The notes under the pieces: model-generated
The model's database searches: none
What the model was told of the DNA's origin: nothing
The model's input: the letters and a program-made list of their open reading frames with translations, nothing else
Source of the DNA: Opisthorchis felineus
Lineage: Eukaryota > Platyhelminthes > Trematoda > Opisthorchiida > Opisthorchiidae
Direction: 5' to 3'
Assembly: GCA_004794785.1 (NCBI GenBank)
Contig: SJOL01008788.1
Location: forward strand, 106,053 to 170,052
Length of the DNA stretch: 64,000 bases
Shown here: in pieces, positions 58,301 through 61,261 of the stretch
How the letters are laid out: every line of letters starts with the position of its first letter
Numbering within the stretch: position 1 is the first letter of the stretch
Translations under genes and position numbers: made by a program

Positions 58301-59821
58301 CTCTTCGCTAATGGGTTAATGTAGCTAATTAGGTTATGGATACAAGACGAATCGATATTTCAAAAAGGTAAGTGTGTCTAGCCAGTTGTTCGACTACGTA
58401 TCGATGCAAAGCTGTTTATGTGTTTCTTTAATTTATGTATTCGGGGCAGCAGAATACGTTTTTTTGTCCCGCTTGCCAACAATCTATTGATTTTCTATTC
58501 CGTGTTGGACACATGATTTTCTCAAGGTGACCTTGAAAGGTCACTATCGTTCCCACATTCATCTTGACTTCTAGTTGTTTAGTTTGTCGTACACGGGGCG
58601 CTAATTTTGGGCTGACAGATTTGCATGTATAGCTTTCTGAACAAGCAAATGATCTGTAGGTTGTTTGCCTCTGCCTTTTGGAAATTTGGCGATATACGTC
58701 TTCACCTAGCCGCGGTTTTGGTCTAATGAACTAACCATAAAGTATAAGTTCATTCTTCTTTACCGGTCTAACCGGCAACACGCAGTACCTCTTTTTCATT
58801 CTCCTGCGGACGCGAACTTTGGTCCACGATGCTGTTGCTGATCCAGCTGTGGAACCAGCTGTCTGTCCTTCGTTCTGGCCACAACAGTATCTCCTCTCTC
58901 ATGAAGGCGCACAAGGTTCTTTCCGTTGTAGCTTACAAACGCCAGAAGAGAGCAAAGTGGAAGTCACGGTACAGAGTAGAATGGTGTGGTGAAGGTGTCG
59001 TGAGAGATGGACATATTGATTGGTGGTACGACGAACAGAGCGGTTAAGTTGTCCGACGTGCATCACGGAACTACGATACAGAAAAACAGAAATACAAAAC
59101 CACAAAACCCGCCAGCCACCGTTCGGGTGCCACATCCGTGGTGTTTTTTTCTTCCCGGCGTGACAGCCGACTCATATTTTCCTGGGTCCCTTACCCTTAA
59201 TCCCATGTCTTGCTCGTGAATCCCGTGGGTATAAGTGAATCCGTCACAGTTCGTCACTCCACTTACCTTTGTGGTTTGAATACGACTCGTTTGGTTCCCA
59301 TTGTTGTGCATTATGTCTTTTGGAAGAGATGCCTGCTGTCAAGATCTAGCTCAGCGCGATTTCGATCAGGTCACTCAGATTAGGCTGTGTGAGTAGATGA
59401 GTCACACACAATGACCGCACCGTGTTTACAACCAGGCATACGGTTTTTATTTACCTTATGCGGTAGAAATAACCAGAATTCCTACGGTGTCAATCAACCC
59501 AGACGACTCACTCATCTCATCCTATAAGTTATTGTGAAAGGACTTTCGATCTCTCCCAAACTGCAAGCTTTCCTGTTCAATGGAAAGCTTGTTGTTGGGA
59601 AACAATTTTCTTTGACCATTCTTATCGTCTCCTGATCTTCCGCTGCACTATCCTAATTTCTCTTTCAGCCATCAGTTAGCTGTCCTTCTCTGATCACTCA
59701 ACATTCCACGACGACGATGACCGAAGGACAGGGTAGTTCGAATTCCTCCACTGTCAGTTCCAGGAACGCCCGACGACGACGTAAACGATTGGAACGAGCC
59801 AAGATGAATCAACTTTGCTGA
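343..59821 (+). CDS. SUCO: SUCO/SLP1-like SUN-domain protein, spliced gene of about 17 exons
   Basis: This is the span of one spliced gene; the exons are listed separately. Known for the family: SUCO (Opt) in animals and Slp1 in yeast are ER/nuclear-envelope membrane proteins with a mid-protein SUN domain; yeast Slp1 acts with Emp65 and is linked to stability of folding ER proteins, and mouse SUCO is needed for bone matrix production. Seen here in order: a hydrophobic signal-like segment, the pre-SUN motif LPTFNEF, a complete SUN domain, a long low-complexity middle, a coiled coil starting near [12 protein letters not shown] and [17 protein letters not shown], a C-terminal membrane segment and a basic tail ending NQLC. 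The predicted length of about 1,500 residues exceeds the vertebrate protein at about 1,250. Exon phases agree throughout except around exons 8-9. The start codon and 5' UTR were not found. Introns are packed with retroelements in both orientations. Confidence 0.88.
469..1639. other. Intron 1, first part: nothing recognised
   Basis: No repeat, RNA gene or coding similarity was seen on either strand. The small minus-strand frame with a hydrophobic end near 960-1179 has no support. Confidence 0.5.
1640..2580 (+). mobile_element. RTE-like retrotransposon fragment, lineage A, endonuclease part
   Basis: Frame-shifted remains of the apurinic-type endonuclease domain of a non-LTR retrotransposon. 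Segments in order are [38 protein letters not shown] (about 1700-1900) and [20 protein letters not shown] (2038 on), where GDLNAQ is the catalytic-domain signature, then [17 protein letters not shown]. The fragment ends near the start of the linker (NRLRPQRL). The same protein is encoded on the minus strand at 33-34 kb. There are no reverse transcriptase or 3' end sequences, so this is a dead fragment in intron 1. Confidence 0.85.
2869..4855 (-). mobile_element. RTE-like retrotransposon, lineage A, 3'-truncated minus copy
   Basis: Read from 4855 downwards: 5' leader similar to the copies at 34.5 and 43.9 kb, the N-terminal phrase [11 protein letters not shown] (about 4470-4500), endonuclease ([19 protein letters not shown], about 4000-4060), a linker matching RRQVKLSV...RADREVW, and the start of the reverse transcriptase ([19 protein letters not shown], about 2990-3040). 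It stops before the catalytic palm. Several frameshifts and stops are present. It lies tail-to-tail with the plus fragment at 1640-2580. Confidence 0.82.
4856..5289. other. Spacer between two retroelements
   Basis: The sequence lies between the 5' end of the minus lineage A copy and the recognisable start of lineage B. It may include degraded 5' lineage B sequence, but I cannot align it. Confidence 0.4.
5290..7695 (+). mobile_element. RTE-like retrotransposon, lineage B, 5'-truncated, interrupted by a nested element
   Basis: The copy opens in the linker ([35 protein letters not shown]), is broken at 5536-5989 by another element, and resumes with [19 protein letters not shown] and the reverse transcriptase. 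RT landmarks: [15 protein letters not shown] (6180), [20 protein letters not shown] (6700-6760), EYADHIALL (6832 on; canonical YADD is YADH), [15 protein letters not shown], and the C-terminal [13 protein letters not shown] block (7170). The first catalytic motif is damaged. The 3' end near 7665-7695 reads ttgattgaatgag, a short ATTG-type tail. Confidence 0.88.
5536..5989 (-). mobile_element. RTE-like lineage A 3' end nested in lineage B
   Basis: On the minus strand this encodes the C-terminal block of lineage A ([52 protein letters not shown]) and then a 3' UTR ending in (ATG)n, seen as atcatcatcatc at 5536-5547. It splits the lineage B reading frame between RSTDQK and KAGVS. The flanks carry TCAGAAGA (5528-5535) and TCAAAAGA (5990-5997), a plausible aged 8-bp target-site duplication. 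Confidence 0.87.
7696..8263. other. Spacer between two converging lineage B 3' ends
   Basis: The 570 bp separate two tails that point towards each other. No coding or repeat similarity was recognised. Confidence 0.5.
8264..8780 (-). mobile_element. RTE-like lineage B 3' end, minus strand
   Basis: This is the inverted counterpart of 7330-7695. Minus-strand translation gives [16 protein letters not shown]...LHRLRWLG near 8710-8780, and the 3' UTR matches gttccacctgc(t)a...tatagctgat. The end is tcaatcaatcaattta, the complement of an ATTG-type tail. The copy is 5'-truncated. Confidence 0.82.
8781..12391. other. Intron 1: unassigned sequence
   Basis: Apart from degenerate ATC-rich patches at 8796-8830 and 9535-9560 and the weak helix-turn-helix frame at 11673, I recognise nothing. 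Overlapping plus and minus frames at 8999-9600 show no homology. The 5' exon that carries the start codon was not found here. Confidence 0.45.
11673..11890 (+). pseudogene. Possible helix-turn-helix transposase remnant
   Basis: An open stretch reads [20 protein letters not shown] and [20 protein letters not shown]. The latter resembles the helix-turn-helix of pogo/Tigger-type or similar transposases (a run of the type AKxxGVSRSTLRxWI). There is no catalytic domain and no terminal repeats. It could equally be an unrecognised chance frame. Confidence 0.25.
12405..12604 (+). mobile_element. tRNA-derived SINE, intact copy
   Basis: The head reads gagatggctcagtggttaga (A-box-like) and ccgtggttcgaacccgacct (B box), followed by a body with gtctaggcttgggcaacctg and an end tacagctgaacgattatc. 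It is flanked by a perfect 13-bp TSD, TCGTTTTCGTCTG, at 12392-12404 and 12605-12617. This is the reference copy for the family in this window. Confidence 0.9.
12618..14194. other. Intronic sequence around exon 2
   Basis: Besides exon 2 (13303-13666) the sequence is unassigned. The frames at 13739-14097 downstream of the exon are open for up to 94 codons but have no splice support in phase. Confidence 0.45.
13303..13666 (+). CDS. SUCO: SUCO exon 2: pre-SUN region with LPTFNEF motif
   Basis: The exon starts in phase 0 after a pyrimidine-rich tract ending in aag and ends with AAC AAA G before gtgagt. It encodes an acidic, Ser/Thr-rich region starting [13 protein letters not shown] and, near the end, [19 protein letters not shown]. 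Vertebrate SUCO has the equivalent IPTFDEWKKK motif just upstream of the SUN domain, which is the main evidence for homology here. The 3' phase (1) matches the next exon: G plus GA makes Gly. The left border could lie slightly upstream because the frame stays open. Confidence 0.75.
14195..14385 (+). mobile_element. Decayed tRNA-derived SINE
   Basis: The B-box-like atggttcgagcccctgaata and the end gttacagatgaacgtcacag match the family, with many changes between. It ends about 50 bp before the exon 3 acceptor, so it may contribute to the branch-point region. Confidence 0.55.
14432..15005 (+). CDS. SUCO: SUCO exon 3: Ser-rich linker and start of SUN domain
   Basis: The acceptor is cttcatag and the donor is gtaagg at 15006. 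About 145 residues of polar, Ser/Asp-rich linker come first. The last 45 residues then match the opening of the SUCO SUN domain: [20 protein letters not shown], a Ser-Ile-Leu step, and a final [13 protein letters not shown]. The human counterpart has NYASV(E)CGAKIL and DLYMLNPCSTKIW. The exon ends in phase 2 inside the Trp codon TG|G, completed by the next exon. A decayed SINE ends about 50 bp upstream of the acceptor. Confidence 0.87.
15414..15609 (+). mobile_element. tRNA-derived SINE
   Basis: Full-length but mutated: taggtagctcagtagtcaag head, tcgttcgaaaccaacctctg B box, cggtacagctgaaagattgt end. Flanked by TGTAGGCATCCTG (15401-15413) and TGTAGGCATCTTG (15610-15622), a 13-bp TSD with one mismatch. 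Confidence 0.85.
16045..16235 (-). mobile_element. tRNA-derived SINE, minus strand
   Basis: Complement of the family: tggtgcctagctgccacgac, ccaggttgcccaagcataga, and the B box as ggttcgaaccacggatcttc. It lies about 180 bp upstream of SUCO exon 4. Confidence 0.82.
16419..16526 (+). CDS. SUCO: SUCO exon 4: SUN domain core
   Basis: This exon has 108 nt, phase 2 in and phase 2 out, with acceptor cttcatag and donor gtaagt. It encodes [20 protein letters not shown] then [16 protein letters not shown]. This is nearly residue-for-residue the conserved SUN-domain block of SUCO/SLP1 proteins ([26 protein letters not shown]) and is the strongest single homology in the window. It lies between a minus-strand SINE that ends about 180 bp upstream and a 2.8-kb intron. 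Confidence 0.95.
16527..18016. other. Intron 4, first part: nothing recognised
   Basis: No repeat or coding similarity was seen. Confidence 0.5.
18017..18207 (+). mobile_element. tRNA-derived SINE
   Basis: Well preserved: cgagatggctcagtgattag, ggtccgtggttcgaacccga, gtctaggctcggacaacctg, and a tail gattattatta. It runs directly into the lineage B fragment at 18208. Confidence 0.88.
18208..18405 (+). mobile_element. RTE-like lineage B C-terminal fragment
   Basis: The stretch translates, with frameshifts, to [20 protein letters not shown] and [20 protein letters not shown], the last coding block of lineage B. It begins immediately after the (ATT)n tail of a SINE. The 3' UTR and tail are missing. 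Confidence 0.75.
18406..20822. other. Introns 4 and 5 around exon 5: nothing further recognised
   Basis: Besides exon 5 no feature is supported. The 115- and 144-codon frames between 18541 and 19292 carry no recognisable domain. Confidence 0.45.
19360..19465 (+). CDS. SUCO: SUCO exon 5: SUN domain
   Basis: The acceptor is ctcccacag; the donor is gtaaaa. G completes the Arg codon left by exon 4, then [20 protein letters not shown] and [15 protein letters not shown] follow. Human SUCO reads [23 protein letters not shown] at the same place, so the alignment continues without gap. The exon ends in phase 0. Vertebrates have a longer stretch (MFIKYIKVELLSH) before the next block, which is shortened here. 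Confidence 0.92.
20823..21057 (+). CDS. SUCO: SUCO exon 6: end of SUN domain and acidic tail
   Basis: The acceptor is ttgtcttag, the start is phase 0 and the donor is gtgagc after CAT CAA G. It begins [23 protein letters not shown], matching the SUCO block HFGSEHFCPLSLIRVFG, in which the Cys is conserved. An acidic run DDLDDDDDE follows, as in vertebrate SUCO where acidic residues follow the SUN domain. The rest is a polar linker. The exon ends in phase 1. Confidence 0.93.
21058..23134. other. Introns 6 and 7 around exon 7: nothing further recognised
   Basis: Besides exon 7 I see no repeat copy or RNA gene. The overlapping plus and minus frames at 21532-21885 are not supported. Confidence 0.45.
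22505..22831 (+). CDS. SUCO: SUCO exon 7: low-complexity linker
   Basis: The acceptor cacccctctctag is strong and the exon starts with GT, completing Gly from the G of exon 6. The frame reads [20 protein letters not shown] and continues as a polar, proline-rich and charged segment to VGT, then A before gtgagg. No domain is recognised. Vertebrate SUCO also has a poorly conserved region here, so the support is splice signals, phase agreement and codon-like composition rather than homology. Confidence 0.72.
23135..23325 (-). repeat. Hammerhead-bearing repeat, decayed copy
   Basis: The same unit as at 38.4 kb: actactcatagggttgctga, cgacagcccactaccggttt, and the right-hand block caaattggtatgcagatgag. 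On the minus strand the core reads CUCAUAA instead of CUGAUGA, with a GUA cleavage triplet; stem I (GTAGGC/GCCCAC on plus) still pairs. Probably inactive. Confidence 0.72.
23343..23507 (+). CDS. SUCO: SUCO exon 8: linker, 3' border unresolved
   Basis: The acceptor ttcttacgtag is followed by AT, which with the A of exon 7 makes Asn; then [20 protein letters not shown] and a Ser/Gln-rich stretch. The frame stays open to a stop at 23621. A phase-1 end is needed to join the next candidate exon. Options are a non-canonical GC donor (gcaaga) at 23508, used here, or weak GT sites at 23424 and 23481. A GT at 23534 (gtaacg) would be phase 0 and would need another, unseen exon. No domain is recognised. 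Confidence 0.5.
24118..24330 (+). mobile_element. tRNA-derived SINE
   Basis: gataactcagcggttaaggc, ggtccgtggttcgaacccaa, gtcttgggcaacttggcagt, and an expanded end gttattattactgttattat. It belongs to a subtype with 'gcatcttgactgctcctgtc' in the body, shared with 37.9 kb. Confidence 0.85.
24655..25035 (-). mobile_element. tRNA-derived SINE, minus strand, split by a nested SINE
   Basis: The 3' half is at 24655-24754 (ccaagcttagacaggagtag) and the 5' half at 24941-25035 (ggagcagtcgagatgcagaa; gaggttcgaaccgtggatct). Joined, they form one family member. The gap is filled by the plus-strand copy at 24755-24940. Confidence 0.83.
24755..24940 (+). mobile_element. tRNA-derived SINE nested in another SINE, 5'-truncated
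   Basis: It starts inside the A-box region (gattaaggcgccagct), keeps the B box (ccgtggttcgaatccaatct) and ends with an (ATT)n run at 24919-24930. Flanks GGAGTAGT (24747-24754) and GGAGCAGT (24941-24948) form an 8-bp TSD with one mismatch. Confidence 0.85.
25303..25359 (+). CDS. SUCO: Possible 57-nt micro-exon of SUCO
   Basis: The sequence lies between a clear pyrimidine tract ending in cag (25302) and a donor gtaagc at 25360. In the frame that fits its neighbours (phase 1 in, phase 1 out) it encodes [18 protein letters not shown], ending with A that joins TA of the next exon to make Ile. The splice signals are good, but so short a segment has little coding evidence and the alternative frame is also open. 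Confidence 0.35.
25573..25592. repeat. (TG)10 microsatellite
   Basis: A simple dinucleotide run in intron sequence between candidate exons 9 and 10. No other feature is attached. Confidence 0.95.
27645..28252 (+). CDS. SUCO: SUCO exon 10: large middle exon
   Basis: The exon has 608 nt, starting after cctcggttttcag in phase 1 and ending in phase 0 before gtaagt. It stays open for about 200 codons, much longer than chance. It encodes [20 protein letters not shown] near the start, then a Leu/His-rich stretch ([17 protein letters not shown]), and ends [13 protein letters not shown] do not recognise a domain. Vertebrate SUCO has a poorly conserved region of several hundred residues between the SUN domain and the coiled coil, which fits this position. 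Confidence 0.7.
28253..29235. other. Intron 10, first part: nothing recognised
   Basis: No similarity was seen before the hammerhead-bearing repeat at 29236. Confidence 0.5.
29236..29445 (+). repeat. Hammerhead-bearing repeat, nearly intact core
   Basis: Plus orientation: gcaaatgagtgtatttcaca, ttagaacataaaggtgacgg, then the ribozyme with CUGCUGA (29363-29369; one core change A to C), stem II with loop, GAAACCGGUC (29384-29393), and cagcaaccttatgagtagtg on the right. Stem I has mismatches. Probably inactive or weak. Confidence 0.75.
29446..30325. other. Intron 10, second part: nothing recognised
   Basis: The sequence lies between the hammerhead-bearing repeat and the SINE at 30335. Short opposing frames at 30052-30329 are unsupported. 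Confidence 0.5.
30335..30511 (+). mobile_element. tRNA-derived SINE
   Basis: gtgagatggctctggttagg, ggtccgtggttcgaacccga, end ttacagctgaacc. Flanked by a perfect 9-bp TSD ACACACATG at 30326-30334 and 30512-30520. It lies about 300 bp upstream of SUCO exon 11. Confidence 0.88.
30808..31064 (+). CDS. SUCO: SUCO exon 11: start of coiled coil
   Basis: The acceptor is cgtctcccggcag; the donor is gtatgt. The frame starts [20 protein letters not shown] in phase 0. Its last residues, [20 protein letters not shown], match the SUCO coiled-coil entry (VFMRLNNRIKALEVNMSLS). The exon ends with AG, and the next exon's G completes Arg. It precedes a 6.6-kb intron that holds the largest retroelement of the window. 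Confidence 0.87.
31301..31372. repeat. Perfect (ATC)24 microsatellite
   Basis: Seventy-two bases of uninterrupted ATC on the plus strand. It is the expanded tail of the minus-strand lineage A element, where it reads (ATG)24. The poly-Met and poly-Ile frames across it are artefacts. Confidence 0.97.
31301..34660 (-). mobile_element. RTE-like retrotransposon, lineage A, nearly full-length but dead
   Basis: This is the most complete copy. Read downwards on the minus strand: 5' leader (34660-34440), N-terminal [20 protein letters not shown] (about 34040-34100), endonuclease (33950-33300, with [16 protein letters not shown] and [20 protein letters not shown] text), linker (33000-32800), RT start (about 32690-32400), [16 protein letters not shown] block (about 32320), LEYADE in place of LEYADD (about 32220), C-terminal [20 protein letters not shown] (31600-31700), 3' UTR, and a perfect (ATG)24 tail at 31301-31372. 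About 300 nt of the RT are deleted, and frameshifts are many. It occupies intron 11, antisense to the host gene. Confidence 0.9.
34661..36852. other. Intron 11: unassigned sequence
   Basis: The sequence is upstream of the lineage A 5' leader. The minus-strand 145-codon frame at 36125-36562 is open but matches nothing I know. Confidence 0.45.
36853..37145 (+). repeat. Unclassified interspersed repeat, copy 1
   Basis: The sequence shares several blocks in the same order with 61695-61940: ttcgtccgattg, tagtagctt(g/a)tg.caggcagccgttgtttg, cttgcagtg, gactggatg, gacaagctttgaaccggattc, and caggctctgcatc. No protein is recognised. The longer minus-strand frame across it is not supported by homology. 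Confidence 0.6.
37674..37800 (+). CDS. SUCO: SUCO exon 12: coiled coil
   Basis: The acceptor is ctcactacag, and G completes Arg. The frame reads [20 protein letters not shown] then [22 protein letters not shown], ending in phase 0 before gtaagc. Vertebrate SUCO reads [24 protein letters not shown] at the same place, so the block is unmistakable. Heptad-like Leu/Met spacing supports a coiled coil. Confidence 0.94.
37912..38085 (+). mobile_element. tRNA-derived SINE, 5'-truncated
   Basis: It starts near gtaactgaccggagggtccg and runs through ccgtggttcgaacccatcct to ctacagctgaacgattaata. It lacks the A-box half. It lies about 110 bp downstream of SUCO exon 12. Confidence 0.82.
38418..38630 (-). 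repeat. Hammerhead-bearing interspersed repeat (best copy)
   Basis: This is the unit that holds the ribozyme. Shared blocks in plus wording: actactcataaggttgctga on the left, the ribozyme complement, gtttccgtcaaccttatgtt, and an AT-rich block with aaatacactcatttgcaaac. The right third is an imperfect palindrome between ccttatgttct (38522-38532) and agaacataagg (38612-38622). No reverse transcriptase or endonuclease reading frame is attached. It may be the terminal repeat of a Penelope-like element or a non-autonomous relative. Confidence 0.75.
38452..38505 (-). ncRNA. Type I hammerhead ribozyme, catalytic core intact
   Basis: On the minus strand the bases in order are: stem I 5' strand GCCUAC (plus 38499-38494), CUGAUGA (38493-38487), stem II GCCC/GGGC (38486-38483 with 38476-38473) closed by loop CAAGAA, GAAA (38472-38469), a minimal self-complementary stem III ACC/GGU, then the cleavage nucleotide C (38463; triplet GUC), and the stem I 3' strand GUGGGC (38462-38457). 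Stem I pairs fully with one G-U. All conserved core positions are present. A three-base stem III without a loop is typical of hammerheads in Penelope-like elements and short retroelement repeats, which work best as dimers. It is antisense to the host gene in intron 12. Confidence 0.85.
38631..39490. other. Intron 12 after the ribozyme repeat: nothing recognised
   Basis: A pyrimidine-rich tract precedes exon 13. No other signal was seen. Confidence 0.5.
39491..40033 (+). CDS. SUCO: SUCO exon 13: end of coiled coil and an inserted acidic segment
   Basis: The acceptor is cttctctttag; the exon is 543 nt, phase 0 at both ends, with donor gtaagt. It starts [20 protein letters not shown], which continues the coiled coil. 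About 150 residues follow that I do not see in vertebrate SUCO: a Pro/Trp-rich part ([18 protein letters not shown]), an acidic part ([15 protein letters not shown]) and an aromatic end ([14 protein letters not shown]). In vertebrates the membrane segment follows the coiled coil almost directly. The minus-strand frames here are shadows. Confidence 0.8.
40034..42379. other. Intron 13, first part
   Basis: It contains only the minus-strand SINE at 41237-41406. The remainder is unassigned. Confidence 0.5.
41237..41406 (-). mobile_element. tRNA-derived SINE, minus strand
   Basis: cggtgcctagctgccatgcc through gggttcgaaccacggacctt to accactgagccatctcgccc. Flanked by ACGTGAAGGATTA (41224-41236) and ACGTGAAGCATTA (41407-41419), a 13-bp TSD with one mismatch. 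Confidence 0.88.
42380..43070 (+). mobile_element. RTE-like lineage B C-terminal region
   Basis: The sequence matches the region after [20 protein letters not shown] (42410), then with frameshifts [20 protein letters not shown] and [17 protein letters not shown] (42610-42740), and [14 protein letters not shown] text (42850). It is highly mutated and lacks the 3' tail. Confidence 0.8.
43180..44062 (-). mobile_element. RTE-like lineage A 5' end, inverted relative to the adjoining 3' end
   Basis: Read down from 44062: 5' leader with attgatcaacctggtgtgag (plus-strand wording), N-terminal [40 protein letters not shown], and [17 protein letters not shown] near 43310, where similarity stops. It is joined back-to-back with the plus-strand lineage A 3' end at 44063. 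Confidence 0.83.
44063..44364 (+). mobile_element. RTE-like lineage A 3' end with (ATG)n tail
   Basis: It encodes [20 protein letters not shown] and [20 protein letters not shown] followed by a stop, then a 3' UTR with tcaaataaatcatggttgta and a tail of about seven ATG units at 44342-44362. It adjoins the inverted 5' segment with no intervening sequence. Confidence 0.87.
45391..45783 (+). CDS. SUCO: SUCO exon 14: transmembrane segment and start of C-terminal tail
   Basis: The acceptor is atttcattgacag; the exon is 393 nt, phase 0 at both ends, with donor gtaagt. It opens with a hydrophobic run of about 24 residues beginning [20 protein letters not shown] and ending LVWLRP, followed by a basic, polar tail. 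That is the position and shape of the single C-terminal membrane anchor in SUCO (VISLVLCVVLGLMLCM in human). The tail continues with Ser/Thr-rich sequence such as TSPGNIE. The longer plus frame beginning at 45183 is a shadow. Confidence 0.82.
45998..46019. repeat. Perfect 9-bp inverted repeat
   Basis: CAGAGCAAA, a 4-base loop cacg, then TTTGCTCTG. It lies in intron 14, about 210 bp after the exon. No function is assigned. Confidence 0.8.
46839..46913 (+). mobile_element. Internally deleted 75-bp SINE with perfect TSD
   Basis: The copy holds the head (gcgagatggctcagtggtta; actgaccggaaggtccgtg) joined directly to the last bases of the family (ttacggctgaacgat). About 120 bp, including the B box, are missing. 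A perfect 10-bp TSD, TGAACCCCTG, lies at 46829-46838 and 46914-46923. Confidence 0.88.
47044..47125. repeat. Perfect 16-bp inverted repeat with 50-bp loop
   Basis: tttttgtggagatttc near 47046-47061 faces gaaatctccacaaaaa near 47108-47123. The phrase tgaatgcatatc also occurs as a direct repeat at 47031 and 47154, outside the arms. This may be a small foldback element. Confidence 0.7.
48058..48274 (+). CDS. SUCO: SUCO exon 15: C-terminal tail
   Basis: A pyrimidine-rich tract ends in ctctaag; the frame starts phase 0 at [20 protein letters not shown] and runs to [11 protein letters not shown] plus G before gtacgt. The region is Ser/Thr/Pro-rich and unstructured in appearance. Phase fits both neighbours (exon 14 ends phase 0; exon 16 begins with AC, giving Asp). 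The acceptor AAG is less usual than CAG/TAG, and there is no strong homology, so the call rests on signals and phase. Confidence 0.65.
49553..49592. repeat. Short hairpin with 13-14 bp arms
   Basis: gttcgggagatgg and ccattctcccgaac flank attaaaatg; the arms pair with one unpaired base. No gene is nearby; it is inside intron 15. Confidence 0.7.
51423..51606 (-). mobile_element. tRNA-derived SINE, minus strand
   Basis: ccgttcagctgcaataccct, ctgccaggttgtccaggcct, ccaaccatggaccttccggt, and the head complement accactaagctatatcgacc. The B box is altered (ggttccaac). No TSD was clear. Confidence 0.8.
53285..53575 (+). mobile_element. RTE-like lineage A 3' end
   Basis: The segment starts at the WLEMLQD-like codons (53312 on) and continues through the lineage A 3' UTR with tcaaataaatcatggttgta (53501-53520), ending in an imperfect gatgatgattaatgatgat tail. 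It is 5'-truncated and in intron 15. Confidence 0.82.
54577..54656 (+). CDS. SUCO: SUCO exon 16: C-terminal tail
   Basis: The acceptor is cttacctccacag, and the donor gtacgt is at 54657. AC completes Asp from exon 15, then [20 protein letters not shown] and KLIGAS follow, ending in phase 0. The exon is short at 80 nt, but both splice signals are good and the phase agrees with the last exon. Confidence 0.62.
54928..55140 (+). repeat. Hammerhead-bearing repeat, decayed copy
   Basis: Plus orientation with a perfect 16-bp inverted repeat AATACACTCATTTGCA at 54938-54953 and its complement at 54973-54988, then agtagaacataaggttgacg and the ribozyme. The core reads CUGACAA and stem III is GAAACCGUUC, so two core or stem changes are present; stem I (GUCUAC/GUGGGC) pairs. 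It ends gcgaccttatgagtagcgcg. Confidence 0.75.
57305..57360 (+). repeat. Second hammerhead-like motif, probably decayed
   Basis: The motif has CTGATGA at 57310-57316, a potential stem region, then GACGAAACGTTTGC with GAAA at 57336-57339. The stretch TTGGTGACGAAACGTTTGC (57328-57346) recurs exactly at 49737-49755. The spacing resembles hammerhead core plus stem II, but the stem does not pair well and no cleavage triplet is assigned. Confidence 0.35.
58016..58204 (+). CDS. Possible alternative or additional SUCO exon near the 3' end
   Basis: An acceptor (gattctacag) is followed by 62 open codons in phase 0, starting [20 protein letters not shown] and [17 protein letters not shown], ending in TAA at 58202. 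Phase fits exon 16. No good phase-0 donor was found inside it, so if real it would be an alternative last exon in place of 59669. The opposite strand is open over part of the stretch too. Evidence is limited to the acceptor, phase and plausible composition. Confidence 0.3.
   Translation, partial: AYRDSLQFTIPSENEEMLLKDAFESITSSVPTVAPLFSIGTNSRSTVLETTWICGSFVTIGF
59669..59821 (+). CDS. SUCO: SUCO terminal exon: basic C-terminus and stop
   Basis: The acceptor taatttctctttcag is strong. The frame starts in phase 0, [20 protein letters not shown], and ends [20 protein letters not shown] with TGA. The Arg/Lys cluster resembles the basic region near the end of vertebrate SUCO (RALKRRRSK). The phase matches exon 16. 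No AATAAA was seen in the next 3 kb. An alternative last exon at 58016 is described separately. Confidence 0.65.
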   Translation, partial: PSVSCPSLITQHSTTTMTEGQGSSNSSTVSSRNARRRRKRLERAKMNQLC

Positions 59822-61261
59822 CCATCACAGTGACCAGATTAGGAACCGTTTACTCTCAGGGAGATCATTCGCATGTGTCTGTCTACTCTACTTTATGGGT
59901 TATTCTCGTGCTGATCTTCGCTGAAATGGCATTTCTGTTTCCCAAAACCTCTTTATTGGGTTATTCTACCGGGCAACGTGTGCTTGTGTCGTCTTGCTTT
60001 CCTCCGACTTTTCTGTTCACAAACCAGGGATTCTCATGCACTGTACAATCTGGGGTCCTAGCTCCCCCTAGGATCGATTATTTCAAATATGAGAGCACTC
60101 ATTCCTTTGTCTTGTCTTGCACGTTAGACTACTTGTAATCGTGCCCATGCCCCGGCCATACCAACCAGATTCCATTGATTGTTTCCTGGTTTATCCAGCG
60201 CACACATTTTAGTGTGCTTCTCTCGTCCCTTCAACACGTGTGCTGTTTTCGTGTGGCGGTGCACGACAACCTCGTGAGTGAAAGTTGCACTATTTTTGAA
60301 GAAAACCTTGCCAATGACGTATTTTTGCAATTTCTTATCGACACTTTGGATATAGTAGCCATCTTTGGCTATAGTAAGCATAGTACATTTCCGCTTGCCG
60401 GTTTTCTTTAAGTGGGCACCGTTTCAACTAAACAGCTATCCATGCTCAGTGATTCATGTTACTCCTGCCTACTCATAAAGTGTCAGTAGGCTGTTCAGAA
60501 GGAAGCAGAAATATCTTTCGCACAAATTTCCGCCACATGCACCTGTCGGACGTACATTTGGGCTGCTACACATTCCATACATTACGTATAAGATAAAAGA
60601 CAATCTTGGAGGTAAACGTAACCATTCGATAAGTTGAAATCAGCGTACTCAGCTCACAACGAAGTCCGATTTATGACGCACTGATTAGCTCTGAAAGAAA
60701 TTGGGTGAACATGCTTACCTCGATTGCTTCAACTAACTGCAGTCATTAGTGATGTTCATTATTCCATAACCACTCTTGGCCGATGTACATATAAACGTTA
60801 TTGCGTGAAACGGCGCGTTCTCAGAAGCTGCCTTCTGGTTTTGGTTTGCTGATAAAACCATTCGGACGAAAGTATTTTGTCGCTGTGGGACCAAACGGGT
60901 AGCTTTCACTTAAACCGGTCTGGTCGACCAGGGAGGACTCACTTTTGCAACGTTTGTTGGTCTGCAACTATGTGTCTTCCAACGTTTGGAGACTGGGTCT
61001 ATCATGCTGGCGTGTTTCGGGAAAATTACCGCCGCAATTCATTGCTTTAGGAGGACCATAGAAACCGGACGGATGCAATCAGTGTCACGCTCCGCAAAAT
61101 GTACTGCAATCCACCCGGATGTCGCGTTGTTTTCTTCGCAGTTAGGATCCTCTCATGGGCACTCCTCTGACAACCTTGGTAGAATAGAAACGACCATTAA
61201 CAGGATTTCAGTGCACTAAGAGAGAAGAAACATTTTTTTCCTTGCATAGCACCACGAACAG
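59822..61261. other. 3' flank of the SUCO-like gene
   Basis: Presumed 3' UTR and flank. No AATAAA was seen; the first exact one in the region is at 63482. No other gene is recognised. Confidence 0.45.

Larger units (their letters stand above)
55141..59668. other. Last intron
   Basis: It contains the second hammerhead-like motif at 57305 and the candidate exon at 58016. The minus-strand 166-codon frame at 55890-56390 and the plus frame at 55679-56005 have no recognisable domain; an acceptor near 55716 is out of phase with exon 16. Confidence 0.45.
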
